Below, piece after piece: positions 11,676-23,578 of a stretch of DNA of 64,000 nucleotides. The position numbers and the translations under genes are program-made. The stretch covers positions 23,917 through 87,916 of the forward strand of contig WHVD01000256.1 of NCBI GenBank assembly GCA_015178975.1, given 5' to 3'. Below the pieces are notes generated by a model. That model made no database searches and was not told the DNA's origin. It saw only the letters and a program-made list of their open reading frames with translations. Each line of letters starts with the position of its first letter. Position 1 is the stretch's first letter. Source of the DNA: Hysterangium stoloniferum (Eukaryota; Basidiomycota; Agaricomycetes; Hysterangiales; Hysterangiaceae).

Positions 11676-13830
11676 AGAGGAGGGTTATCCCGGTGTATGT
11701 TGCCGCTGTAGTTGAAAGGTTGTCGGTAAGTAACCTTACTCGGTCGGCAGTATACAGAACAGAAGTATCTCTCTTTTTGTTGATGGATATCTGCGTAAAA
11801 AATGAAAATACAATTGAAAGGTTCTGCTGTCAATGTCCGAGTGATGATGCTGGTAATTTCTCCAATGGAAAAAAGAGGGAGAAAGAACTAGTAAGCAATT
11901 ATTGCTGTTTTTGATCGAGGCGGAAGAGGGAAATTTTGAGGAAAGATTAAGAGCGATCAGCTAGGAACGATCGGACCACGTGTGTATGATAAGGCGGGCA
12001 CGACTTGTAGTGATCTTCGGCCGACCTCAATTCTGTCCGTAAGGCGTTGTCCCTATTGGCACGGGCATAGACCAGATATATAGTAGGATTCACCCCGCGA
12101 TCAAGGGGTGCCTAGTATCTTGCGTGCCTTCCAGACGGGCCAAAAAACTTACAGAAATTACAAACACCTCGAGATAACTCAAGAGGTATCTTTATTGCGG
12201 GTAAGTCTGATGCGATTAATTTGTCCTTGGGTTATGTTAAAAATCAAGACCCTAGAAGAATGAATATTTAATTTATATACAAATTGTAGAGGGTATCTTC
12301 GACGTGGAAGGGTGCCCAACGGAATACCAGTGGACTCAACGTGATTTGACAGTTAGAAATTCTTGTGGGGCTGCCGATATCATGTCGCCTTGCGGAAGAC
12401 TTGTAAAATAATGCGCTCAATTCTTGCATTTCCTAAAGGAACCAAGGGCTTGGCCCTCCGGGCTCGATTGGGGGATCTACAGGTTAGTACGAGGGGCGAT
12501 CAACCGTCTCGCTTCTACAAGCTGTCCAAGAAAAAAAAAATAGGATCAAAACCACGGAGAGATGGTAAACCGGGTATCGCATAGTAAAATAATCGCCCAT
12601 CCATTTTGTAAGAGGAGGGTCGAAATGGCCGATGATCATGTGTGGCGCGCGGCTTGGGGGGTAGTCCCGGCGGAATGGGCCATGCTCCAAGGAGGCATAC
12701 CGCCTGAACGTCTTCCGTTCCATACGACAGTTAATCAGGGCATGTCTAGGTGAAATCATATCGAGTATTCCCCTGAGCGGGGCGTTGATAATGCTTTGTG
12801 GCAGGGTGGAAAGGTACGTTTCCAAGGCTTGCATGGCTCAGGAGGGTCTAATTATATCTCAATGTTAATATCCTTCAATGTGCTTCAAAACTCCTCTTCA
12901 ATTTACGATAGTGGTATACAAGATGCAGGTCGTTGAGTAGAGGTTTTAAGATTGAAAGGAAGACCAAAATATTATTATACACAATGATCATCCTTCTGTA
13001 GCACAAAATTTCCATCTAATGGTCAACATCCATCGCGAAGGGGTCTACTTTGAAACCCTAGAAAATTTTCTATTAACAAAATTTGTAAAGCGCAGAAAAG
13101 TGAACAAAAATAATTGAGCGCGCGCGCGTCTAGGTGGCAGTTGCACTTGCCTCTCAAAGCCCCACCAGTTCTTTCTAGCCTCCTAAACCACATATAGGTA
13201 TTTCATATCTATGCTGGGCTTGTCTCCGAGGTTTCGTCGCAAGGCGATGTCATAGACATTATTTACCTCGTCACGTGATTTTTGGACCCCTTTATGTCGA
13301 TGACGATGCTCGTGTCGAGAGGCTTATTATTGCATAGTTCAGTGATTCAAATTCCACTAAATTCAGGACAACATCAATATTTTAAATTTATTGGTTCATT
13401 GGTTCTATTCTTGTTTTCTGTTTTCAAAGTCCCACACGTGCGCCAATACCGTAACAGACCGTGCCGGCAGCCGTGCTGCCATTGACAACAAGCTGTGCTC
13501 CGCAGAATTGAATGACTGTGCTGCCTCGAGTTACGAACAATTCCAAGAGATTGGGAAAACATTCGCGCTTTAACTTGACTGCGCCTCCTTCCACTGAGAT
13601 CGTCAGGAATTTTATATCTCAAAGGCCATACATATGTGAGCATTACTATTTGTTAATATCTTATCAAAATAACTCATAGCATATATGTTATCCCAAGTTC
13701 GTTGGTGCTTTATGTACATCGCCCATTGGGCTTACCCAAAGTCGCTTGACGACTTGTAAATTCATTTGGTGTCACGTTTTTACAGGACATATTACCACGG
13801 TATCTCTTTCACATCCTATCAACCACTGTT

Positions 13831-15218
13831 ATGTCAAAATCGGACGAATCAGAGTACAAGTGGACCAACATGGGATGGGGCGAAGCATACGGCCCGTGGA
13901 GGTACAAAGTATTATCCGAGGAAACTGTATCAAAAAATCTCCCTCTTTACGCACACTCCCAAACCGATCCCAGCGGCGGTATTACTAGCGTGACATTCCA
14001 ACCGTGTCTGAATGAAGACGATCGTTCGCAAGATCGTCGCGCAGTTCATAGTTGGCACTTGAGGAATGGTATATGGAAGTTTGTGGCGGTATTCGACGGT
14101 GAGATTTTATAAACTCGATCGAGAACTAAATGTTTTGTTGAATAAAATGTGTCATTAGGACACGCTGGACATGAGACCGTCGACTTCGCCATAGTGGACA
14201 TTCCTCTTCGCCTGAAAGACAAATTGGAGGCGATGCTACATGGCGCAGATCAAATTAGCATCAATGATATTTCCTCAGCATTGGCAAATGCCATCTCAGA
14301 GCATGATGAGGCGCTGTTAGCTGACTTATCAAGTATTTTTCCCAGAGGTCTTACTACCGCTTTGGATATGTCGGATGAAGAACTGGATAAAATTATCCAT
14401 GGTAACGACCGAGGCGGGCACAATATACTGAAAGTCCATAGATGCATGAGGGGCACCACTGTTCTTATGTCACTCGTAGATCCATCCGGTGAGAACCTAT
14501 GGGTCGCAAGTCTAGGCGACTGTGAAGCAGGTGCGAAAATACTTATAGAAGACCCCATGATTATATGTATATTCTTCATTAAGTTCTCGGAATGAAGGCG
14601 CCGGATGGGGGATGGGCGGCAACCGTATTGACTTCCAATCACAACGCTGCCAACGAAGCGGAGGCAAGGCGCCTCCGAGAGGCTCATCCCGGCGAGGATA
14701 AATGTATTCTCCATGGGCGCGTGCTCGGCGCAATCACGGTGACAAGAGGTGCGTACACTGTGCAATTTCGGTTTATAATCACCATCTTACTATCGCCCTT
14801 AGCTGTTGGTGACTTTGAATTCAAGCTCTCAAAAGACTACACTACCAAAATATTTCTCAATGCCAGACCAGGGTTCACGGTACGCTCGAGGGTGGAAGAG
14901 TTCATACAACGCTCTCTGACGCCTCCTTATCTGACGTGCAATGCCGACGTCTTTCACCATCGTATTGAAAACCAATTAGCGGAAGGATGTCTGATCATGT
15001 GCTCGGACGGCTTGACGGACTTATACACACACGTGAGTAACAGAGCCGAGTCTTGGGTGAATGTTGTTGGTAAGGCAATAGACGAGGGGGGTAATCCAGC
15101 TTTGGAGCTTCTCAGGGATGCTTTAGGGGGAGACGCAGATTCCGTATCGAAGCATATGACTTTGGAGTGTACTGAAGCCTGGATCGACGACACTACAATT
15201 GCCGTGCTAAAATTATAA
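13831..15218 (+). CDS. PP2C-family (PPM) protein phosphatase, PDP/Ptc5-like
   Basis: Four exons (13831-14098, 14159-14530, 14584-14748, 14803-15218) splice in frame to 406 residues. Introns are 60, 53 and 54 bp with GT-AG ends. Intron 1 removal creates FDGHAGHET, the metal-binding motif of PP2C. Intron 2 joins SLGDCEA to VLGMKAPDGGW, and intron 3 gives TVTRAVGDFEFK. SNHNAANEAEARRL and HPGE are typical of pyruvate-dehydrogenase-phosphatase-like members. Near the C-terminus SDGLTD and WIDDTTIAVLKL carry the last metal-binding Asp residues. The enzyme removes phosphate from Ser/Thr of proteins using Mn or Mg. No clear targeting peptide is visible, so a mitochondrial role is only suggested by the subfamily. 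The start was chosen as the first ATG in frame with the conserved region. Confidence 0.9.
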
Positions 15219-15484
15219 AATGTGATATTCAGTTTGTATCTCCGAATTTTATTTATGAATCCCCACTTTTTCAACCTCATCAGCTTAATTGCTATGAAAG
15301 TTAACACAGATAGCCCGCTTGCTTGAACTTTAAGCTGGAGTTCTCTTTGAGTGAAAACTGAAAGAACACAAGTAAATTAACAATACTGAACAGTCTAGTG
15401 TTCTTGATATAATAATTACATGTTGGGTATCATAATTGAGTTATATTTCAAGAAACTTGACCTACCCATTGGGGCCATAAATAG

Positions 15485-18318
15485 TTAATAGTTGGCAAAG
15501 CGGCCCGAGGTCGCGTCCTTCATTCTCGCGGCTTTAATGATATCCGCAGCCTATAGCAGATATAATACATGTGGATACCAAAGTTACTATCTCACTTGCC
15601 TTTTCTGCGATCGCGTACACAGTTGCTTGAATGTGCGTAGCGACATGGAGGCTGGAAGGTAGTTGTAGCACCCTCACATGATAAAAGTGGGTTGTCGGAC
15701 ATACGGAATGATGCTTGCATCTACAACACGGAGGTTATGTGTTCCATATACTAACAGAGATGGGTCGACGACGCCACCCAATTCACGAGGGGCCATAGCC
15801 GCTGTGCCTATAGAATGGAAATACGTCTAGAATGGGAAGTCTTGGTTGACACAAAAAATCAATAAGGGAGGAAGCCACCGTAAATGTATTTTTAACAAAA
15901 TTCCTCAAGTCCTCTTCAGATTCAATGGAAGGTGGTGGAATCATGGGACCGAGTACGATAGACTTGAGTGGTTCAGTCTCCGCAACTGTACGGACGAATC
16001 GTGTGAGAGTACATAGCACGTCTAAATCTGAAGGAAAGAACTCGGAGCTTTCAGCTTGAATTATTGATTTTTTTCAAACGAGGCTTACCGAATGAGGATT
16101 CCAAGAAGTGGGGATTCGCATTAGGTTTCACAAACGGATTCGCGCTCTGTATATGCTAGGTAGGGACAGACAACTTGAGCGCAGATAAATAGGTGCCAGA
16201 AACAAATTACCACATGTCCTCGGCTATACGGATGCTGTAATTGAGGAAAGGCACATATATAGCGCATATATGGATTTTATGGCATGAAACTCGTACCTGT
16301 ATTGCCATAGACAATATCATGCAAGGCTTTCCGTCGATTGACCGCGCCCCGATGGCTACTACCTCCCCAGTTCCGATATCAGAATCGATGGAGCTGCGGT
16401 ATACCTCGAATTGTGCCTTCTGAAGAGGTGTTGAATTAGAAGATGCAAAATCCTTATCGAGTTTTTCCAGCATTGATGCTATTGCACTCGCGGAGGCGAC
16501 TTTCTTTAAAGGGAAAAACGAGACACCGTAGGTCCCATCTCCAGGAGGAGTAGGTCTAAACTATATTTATATAAACGATGAAGGTGGAAGAATTAAAAGT
16601 TTTAACGTACACTGTCCCTTCTCCGGAATGTTTAGTTGGTAGTATATCAACGTCACTAATATCAAAAAAGGGTTTACCTGTCACGGTATCCGCCTCCGGT
16701 TTGAGCTCAAACATGCTTGTAACACCCAGATGGTCCTTCCAGAGAAAATGGGCTATCCCAGATGGCAAATGTGACTGATTTGTCAAAGACATACCTGATA
16801 ATTCTCTCCTACTTGCGGGAGATCGATGAGGCATCTAATCCCATGTGATGAAAGGAGACCTTTATTCCCTATTCCCGATAATTCAAGCACCTTTACGAAT
16901 AGTCAAGATCATGCTATGTTATTGATATAACGACGTACTTTTGGCGTTTGGAGCGCCCCTGTGAAATTGGCACACATCAACAATCAACATCAACCCGCTC
17001 ATAAAACTCATATTAACCTGCAGATAATATGACTTCTTTCGAGGTATGAGCTAGGAAAGTGTCCCCGCGGGAAATAAATTCCACCCCCGTTGCGAAAAAC
17101 GTTCCTGAAGCGGTGTCTTCGGAAAGGATAACTCTAGTAGCCTGGAAAAGTAAATATCATCTCAGTAATTATCAGAAATACCCGCAGGAACTACCCACAT
17201 GAGCCTCCGTAACTATGAATAAATTGGCTCGCCCATTGACCTCTCCGAGATACGCAGGGACTGCATAGCATCGCTTTTGTGTGACCTGGTCCACAGTTCT
17301 AGGAGTGTTGAAGACGCCTGTGGCAGTCCCATATTCCTTAATAAAACGTCAGATTGAGCGCAATCCCGGCAATGTCAAAATAATCGACAGCACGCATACC
17401 GGTGCAATGTTCGTAGGAATCCCGAGTGCGTTCAGAGCTTTCACAGATGCGTGGACCAAAGGATTGTGGACGCTGTTATAGGTCACCTTGGAAGATCAAT
17501 GTCAGCTTAGAAGGGCGGAGAATTCGAGATGTGTAGAGTGACCATGAGAGGACCGTCGCTCCCTCGGTATTCCTTGCTCAATTCCTCCATTTGTTTGACG
17601 TCGGAAGGACTCACGCCAGGAAAAATATCTTGGGCACGTTGGGTGAAGGCCGTCTCAGACTTCTTAAAGTAAGGCAGGAGATTCGTCCAATTCCATCCAG
17701 GATTACCCAGTGCCTCCCAGTTGTCATAGTCGGCTTTACTGCCACGCTGCAGAACCGCTACGTTATCATTGTGTGTATATATGTATTGGCTATACACACC
17801 AGATACGCCATCATATTGATAGCACTAGAACCACCCAAGACTTTCCCACTTATGAGAATTGGGCATATTTGTCAGGACCCACGTCAAAAGAAATGGGCAG
17901 ACTTACCAAGGAAGATTGATAGACCTATTGTTTCCAAACTGTTGAGGGGTTGTCACTATTTGCCAATTGTAAATACCCTCCCGAACTATTGTACAATTAG
18001 CTGTACATTGATTAGATCAGATACGACTTTTTCATAGTAAGTATAACAGATGTAGACCGGGTGTGTTGATTAGAGGTTCGTCGGGCAGATATGGACCCGC
18101 TTCGATTACTCCCACTTTACAGTTAGAATCTTCTGATAGACTTGGAAAAGGAAGAATTTATGAAAGATCCAGGATAGCCATAGAAGAGCCTACCGTGCTG
18201 CCAGAGCAAGTCCTGCAGTGCCTCCTCCAATAATTAGGTAGTCGAATGGAATGCTCATGAAGACAGTAGGTTCCACGAGCCATGTTGGGCGTGAATCTAG
18301 AGATATATTCGACTGCAT
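15485..18318 (-). CDS. GMC oxidoreductase, copy 1 (FAD-dependent, multi-exon)
   Basis: Reading leftwards from ATG 18318: [20 protein letters not shown], then [17 protein letters not shown] (FAD-binding GxGxxG), [30 protein letters not shown] (GMC signature 1), [31 protein letters not shown] (signature 2), LELSGIGNK and LPQVGENYQ. The C-terminal domain follows, with [17 protein letters not shown] (catalytic His) and [22 protein letters not shown]. The stop is 15485-15487. GMC enzymes oxidise alcohols or sugars with FAD; members include aryl-alcohol, glucose and methanol oxidases, and the substrate here is unknown. The start agrees with copy 2, where the inner ATG is lost. More than ten introns of about 40-60 bp are inferred from splice motifs. 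No secretion signal is seen. Approximate inside, but no disabling stop was found. Confidence 0.85.
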
Positions 18319-18476
18319 GTAAGTGATAGAAGGAGTAGACAGTATGTTGATGTGGGCCTGGCGCCCCAGTCTTACGCGTTCACCTTTCAGTTTCTATTAG
18401 CACGTGATCATGGCATATATAGTCCGGGAAGTTTTCTTTCTCTTTCTTTACCGTACGCTACACTGTCCTGTATCCA

Positions 18477-18514
18477 GTCTCATTCTTGTTGAATTAGGCC
18501 AACAAGAATGAGAC
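18477..18514. repeat. Perfect 15-bp hairpin at the left edge of Copia-II
   Basis: GTCTCATTCTTGTTG (18477-18491), an 8-base loop, then its exact reverse complement (18500-18514). The proposed LTR start (18487) falls inside the left arm. Confidence 0.85.
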
Positions 18515-18810
18515 TCTAGCACTCTAACCTTTACCAAGCCTAAACGGCTACATCACGCCGTATCGTACCTGTTCCCATATACCATGTCTTATTGCCATTG
18601 TCTCAGTCTCATATTGACCTTTATCTATTTAGTCTTCAGTACTCAAAGTCCCATACCTCGGTCGAATCACTTACTCGTGTTGACTGAGGTATGTTGCCAC
18701 TCCTACATTTCTATTTACATTAACTTACCTAATGTACTGTAGTGTATTTGTTACAGGTAGTAAATATTAGTTCAATCACTTACTTGTGTTGACTGAGTGT
18801 ATTTGTTACA
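18487..18810 (+). mobile_element. Copia-II 5' LTR
   Basis: The segment begins TGTTGAATTAG and ends TTTGTTACA directly before a tRNA-like primer site. At 324 bp it is almost the size of the Copia-I right LTR (326 bp), which begins TGTTGAACAAC. A motif ATCACTTACT.GTGTTGACTGAG occurs twice, about 110 bp apart. The 3' partner was not found. Confidence 0.65.
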
Positions 18811-18812
18811 TG

Positions 18813-18824
18813 CTATGGGCCCCA
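18813..18824 (+). promoter_or_regulatory. Copia-II primer-binding site (initiator-Met half-tRNA type)
   Basis: CTATGGGCCCCA starts 3 bases after the LTR. It resembles the reverse complement of the anticodon region of eukaryotic initiator tRNA-Met (TTATGGGCCCAG). Drosophila copia and relatives prime from this cleaved half-tRNA rather than from a tRNA 3' end. Confidence 0.65.
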
Positions 18825-18827
18825 GCC

Positions 18828-19154
18828 AAACCAGGCTTTGCCTGCAGTGTCTGTGGGTTGGATGCCATGACCAACAGGATTTTTGACATTTAGGTCAATC
18901 ATCACCTTTGTGTATGCACTGCACTGTTCCCACTTCTTGGGTGAGGAGTTCTTGGATCCCCAGGAACCTGTCAGTGTGGATATGGTGTTGGGGGTGAGTG
19001 GGGAAGGCATCTGAATGGTCCCATCCAGATATCCTTGGACACCTTGTGTGCCTGCAGCAGACCAAATGGTGTCATGCCATGTGAGCCAATTATGTCCATC
19101 AAAATGGTCTTTAGATGGTAGCATAAATAGAGCTGGCTGAGTAGACATATTCAA
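18828..19154 (-). pseudogene. Copia-II gag N-terminal part, in an inverted segment
   Basis: On the minus strand from ATG 19154: copia gag-like MNMSTQPALFMLPSKDHFDG, then WLTWHDTIWSAAGTQG, WEQCSAYTKVMIDLNVKN and TAGKAWF. The rest of this gag lies on the opposite strand from 19293 (ALKEVHSSSSDIGLLNAN). Reading KAWF straight into ALKEVH gives a continuous gag. The piece 18828-19292, including about 135 bp of leader, is thus inverted relative to the rest of the element. Confidence 0.8.
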
Positions 19155-19292
19155 ATTTTTTTTTCAGTGGTCAGATTTAGTCAGTCAGGGGTGGTCAGAT
19201 TTATTCAGTTCAGTTGGTTGGGGTCAGATACAGTATGGGTCAGGTTTGGTCAGTTCTGTCAGTCAGTTTTCAGTATGGTTTTAGCAGCTTCA

Positions 19293-20040
19293 GCTCTAAA
19301 GGAGGTCCATAGCTCATCCTCTGATATAGGATTACTTAATGCCAATAATGAACTTCACACAATTAAGCATATCAATGGCACAGACATCAGAGCCCATTTC
19401 ACACAATTGCACAAAGGATGAGCAAAGGTCAATGCACAAGGAGGGAAAATGGATGACTCTACTTTCTGCACAATCATGATTGTGTCAATGCCTAAGGAGT
19501 GGGACTTAGTAATTGGTACACTGTTTTCACTGAAAACCTCCAAAGAAGTAATCACAATTCTTACCTTATATGACACAACACTTGCCCAGCACAGGAAACA
19601 AACTCCCCAAATGTCACAAGCCCTTGTGACTACCAAACCTAATTGGTCTACTGATGTTTGCTCCAATCCCAATTGCAAGTGTGTGGAACACACTATCGAC
19701 AAGTGCTTCAAACTCAGAGGTGGAATGGAAGGTCAATTTCCAGATTGGTAGAGGAAAAAGGGGTTTGTGACTGGTGGAAATCAAGGCATACAGCAGCAAA
19801 AACCACCAAGTAATGTACCTTAAAAAGCCAATGGCAAATGTGGCAGTAGTCCCCTCTACCCCTTTCACACCTGGGTCTGGAGAATTCTATGCCTTTATGA
19901 CACATGTGGATCCACCAGCATCAACTGTTGTTACCTATGCTGATTCCACAGTGAGTAATCACTTCTTCATTAATATAGACAATTTTGAGTCTTATGCAGC
20001 TTATGAAGGGAACGATAGGTCCATGGCTGATGGTAGTAGC
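19293..20040 (+). pseudogene. Copia-II gag C-terminal part and start of protease
   Basis: Reads ALKEVHSSSSDIGLLNAN, then after TGA 19419-19421 (Arg expected) MDDSTFCTIMIVSMPKEWD. A zinc-knuckle-like CSNPNCKCVEHTIDKCFKLR follows, with stops and frame changes after it. VTYADSTVSNHFFINIDNFE is the aspartic protease start, with DSG-like DST. The reading breaks at 20040, where Copia-I is inserted. Confidence 0.8.
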
Positions 20041-20344
20041 TGTTGAACAACACCATTGAAATACCTAATTTCAGGCATGGCTGCCCAGTATCAACAACTT
20101 TCAGGGATGGCCATCCAATACCAATAATGTGGTGCCTAGCGACATGTGTGGTTAAACATACATAAACTGAAGGATTATGATAGTATCACCTCAGTTCATT
20201 ATATCATATATGAGACTGAGGTGAGTTCAAAAAACAGTTATGTATTTGCACATGATGTAACTAATAGTCATCCATTAGTTAATTGTCTTTAGGTAGATAA
20301 AATATAGTCTGTTATATCATATATGAGCTTTAGGTCTTCTAACA
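20041..20344 (+). mobile_element. Copia-I 5' LTR
   Basis: Starts TGTTGAACAACACC, ends TCTTCTAACA; 304 bp. It matches the 3' LTR with scattered transitions and lacks about 15 bases near the end (before the final TTTAGGTCTT). Two copies of TTATATCATATATGAG lie near the end. Confidence 0.9.
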
Positions 20345-20345
20345 A

Positions 20346-20355
20346 GTTATGGGCC
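20346..20355 (+). promoter_or_regulatory. Copia-I primer-binding site (initiator-Met half-tRNA)
   Basis: GTTATGGGCC begins 2 bases after the LTR. It is an exact 10-base match to the reverse complement of the conserved anticodon stem-loop of eukaryotic initiator tRNA-Met, the primer type used by Drosophila copia. Confidence 0.75.
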
Positions 20356-20383
20356 TATCTTTCTGAGTAAGACACTCCTATAA

Positions 20384-21449
20384 TTGATATTTTCCATGAC
20401 CACCCCAAACTTTACCCCCATGGATGCCCTTGCACCTTCCATTGCCCTTGTCCACACCAATCTAACTGACATGGGACCTGAACTCAACAAACTCAAATCT
20501 AATTACCGTCCTTGGTTCTGTGCTGCTGATCTCTTTCTCACCCTTGCTGGCCTTTCAGGTTATGTCAATGGCTCCATCCCAGAACCCAGTGTTATGGAAC
20601 CTTGTGCCACAGCCAACTGGCTGGCCAACAATTCCCTAGCCACTGTACTTATCACCTCTACCATTGAGACTTCTGAACAAGACTATCTTGATTGCAAACT
20701 GGGTGTGAAAGCATGTTGGGAGGCTATCCGACAATGACACCACAGCAGGGGCCCAATTCAACAAGTACAGCTCTTGCAAGAAGCCCTCACTACCCATTGT
20801 GCTGACACTACACCTCTACCTGTTACTGCCGAAAAGGTCTGTTCCCTCATTGATCGAGCCTATGAAATGGGCAACATTTTCAAAGACCTTTTGAAATGTA
20901 TTGCCCTTCTGGGCTCTCTTGGCAATGACTTCAGTAATGTGTGCTCCATTATTACTCAGGATATCTCCACCTCTACCAATTCTACCCTGTTCACGTCTAC
21001 CCATCTCCATGCCTATTTGGACAATGAGCAGAACCTCCTTAATTCTGACAAGGTGCAACATACCAATTTGATCACTCTGTCTGCTCAAAACCCCTTGAAG
21101 TCCCCCTTGGTTATCTGCTCCAATTGCAAATGCAGTTATCATGAGGCAGAGTTCTGCATCTGACCTGGTGGGGGCATGGCAGGTAAAACTCTAGATGAAT
21201 CTAAACAGGCTCATCATCTCACCCATGGTAAATTGGGCAACCCCACTTCAGCAATTGCCCCCCCTACTACCACTGCCACCACCCCTGCTGCATCGAAAGT
21301 CCATATACAATTACAGGGAGCAGATGGCCATATCTACATCATCCCTCTTCTTCCACACCTACCACACCTACCATCAATATGGCTGTCTCTTCCTTGCAGG
21401 ATGCAATTGAATACGATGGATAGCTCATCATTGAGGGGGAGTTGGTTAC
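20384..21449 (+). pseudogene. Copia-I gag
   Basis: Starts MIFSMTTPNFTPMDALAPSI, then copia gag sequence (LKSNYRPWFCAADLFLTLAG, QVQLLQEALTTHCADTTPLP) and a zinc knuckle CSNCKCSYHEAEFC (CX2CX4HX4C, RNA binding). TGA at 20735-20737 and 21161-21163 interrupt the same frame where Arg is expected. Near 21343 the frame shifts, and a TAG follows in DG*LIIEGELVT. The reading then meets LTR-A2 and resumes beyond it with NIDWSLHSQPTLATIDTAN. Confidence 0.88.
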
Positions 21450-22276
21450 TGTTACAACCAGAAATCCCACCGGACTCCAGACACTAACTTATATGTAAAT
21501 GCACCCTATACACACCCATTGTCAGTTTACTGGAATTCCCACTGGACTCTGTACGTCAGACTTGTTTACATATGTTCGACTTCGTTACATTGTGTTTCAG
21601 TCACCAGAAAACCCACCGGACTCCGTCACTGTCTATGTCCAACCTCGTCCCACACATTAGTCACTGACCCCGCTCGTAAAACCCGTCATCCCTCTAACAG
21701 AGCCCCATTCCCATTTTAGTCAAATGACCTGTCACGATTCGGACTCCGCTCCCGCTCTGTTTCCTGTTATGGTTTATGATTTGTCACTATTCGGACTCCA
21801 CTCCGTTCTGTCCCATTCCTAACACCAAATTTGGTGTTTACTATTCTCATTTTATGTTTTGCTAGTTTCATTTCATCATTACTGGATTTGGTATGTCATT
21901 CACTCCACAGTCTATTTAAACTGGCAGATGTTGTACATACAATCCAGTCAGAAAATCGGCTTAGATTCCCCCCAGTAATCTAATACAATTTCCGCTCTAA
22001 ACTCCTACTTGAATTACACTGCTCACACTAGTCAGAGCCCACGGGCTCCGGCACATCTAACTCTCTTACCAATCTCGACTCACAACCTCTCGACCCACAA
22101 CCTCCAACCTACGACCCCTTGACCCACAACCCCTGCCTGGACTCCCCAGGATTCCTGTCCGCCTGTCTGAAATTGGACAACACGATCTCGTGAGGGTGCA
22201 GCCTATAAGCTGAAGCCAAGTCCTACCAGATAATCTGCGGGTTTCTCTGGAGACCCGCCATGTACGTACCCTAACA
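21450..22276 (+). mobile_element. LTR family A, copy A2, solo LTR in Copia-I gag, TSD GTTAC
   Basis: An 827-bp insert, TGTTACAACC...CCCTAACA, flanked by GTTAC at 21445-21449 and 22277-22281. Removing it with one repeat rejoins the gag-pol reading (GELVT-NIDWS). It keeps more CpG sites than copies A4 and A6, so it may be among the younger copies. Confidence 0.93.
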
Positions 22277-23578
22277 GTTACTAATATTGACTGGTCACTA
22301 CATAGCCAACCTACCCTGGCCACCATTGACACTGCCAATATTGCCCCTATATCCAATCGAACCACACACCCATATCCACTGACTCGCATCCATTCTGGAT
22401 GGACAGTGGTACATCTATCCACATACATATCTCCCAATCATACTGATTTCTTGACATTACGAGCCATCACCCCTCACTCCATAAAAGGATTAGGTGGATC
22501 CTCTGTATGGGCAATAGGAATCAGTGATATAAAACTTCGGATTGGTCATGGTACACACCTTATCTTACAGAGTGTCCTTTATATTCCAGATGCAACAGTA
22601 AGATTAATTTCAACCTGCTGCCTCACAAAGGACTCAAACATTATCATGCATTTTGATGATATGTCCTGTTGGTTAAGCATGAGATCATCCAGAACAACAA
22701 TTGCACAGGGAAACCTACTCCCACAAAAACACCTGTATTTCCTACACATCTACTCTGCTCAAGCCGGACATGTTTTCATTACCCATTGCACACCCACAAT
22801 TGAAACCTGGCACCACTGTCTTGGTCACACAAACTACCAAGCTTTTCAAGATATGATCAACACCAACCTCCTTGCAGGTGTGACCCCAACCTCTTCTAAA
22901 CATCCTCCTCCTAAATGTGACTCCTGCATTCTCAGGAAACAGACCAAAACACCTGTTCCAAAGAAACAGGAAGAAGGAGTAGGAAGAGCAATGAGGAGAC
23001 TTGAAAAGGAGTGGATAGATCTATCTGGACCTAGTCCTGTTACATACCTCAAGAACTGGACACAGCTACATTATGAATATTGTAGATGATCACTCCAGTT
23101 TCTGCTGGACAATATTACTCAAACTTAAAAGTGATGCTCTACTGCAACTTCAAAACTGGGAATGTGCTTGTGAAGTTGAGACTGGCTTAAAAGTAGGTAT
23201 ATATAGAACAGACAATGGAGAACTAAAGAGTTCTGACATGGAAAATTGGCTTAACCTACAAGGAATCAACCATCGATTCATGGCTCCATATACTTCAGTG
23301 CATATTGGATGCATGGAACAATTACACCATACCCTCATGGCCAAGGCACAAACTATGTGAATCTACTCTGAATTACCTGCATATCTATGGGATGAATTAT
23401 ACCTAACTGCTACCCACTTACATGTTAAGACACCCACTAAATCCCTACCACACAAAACACCTTGGGAAATGTGGTATGGCCAAAAACTGGATTATTCTTA
23501 CATGTGCAAAATTGGTTGTCATGCATTTGTACTAATCCAAAACAAGGTAAATCCCAAAATATTTGAGTGGTCTATTGA
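22277..23578 (+). pseudogene. Copia-I protease and integrase
   Basis: The protease active site WMDSGTSIHI is at 22396-22425, with DSG at 22402-22410. A 4-bp CATA repeat just after it shifts the frame. Next come the pre-integrase zinc region (TWHHCLGHTN, CDSCILRKQ) and the integrase core, with MNIVDDHS, YRTDNGE and a Glu in GCMEQLHHTLM. One extra A near 23050 shifts the frame again, and TGA 23358-23360 replaces an expected Arg. The reading ends at WSIE, where MITE-1 is inserted. Integrase joins the cDNA to the genome; this copy cannot be translated. Confidence 0.88.

Larger units (their letters stand above)
9537..13830. other. Long intergenic stretch with short unsupported ORFs
   Basis: 4.3 kb without a recognisable gene. 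ORFs at 9704-10006 (-), 10622-11053 (+) and 12484-12834 (-) show no family resemblance or splice pattern. The supported features here are the palindrome at 9988-10099 and the inverted-repeat element at 11165-11675. Confidence 0.5.
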
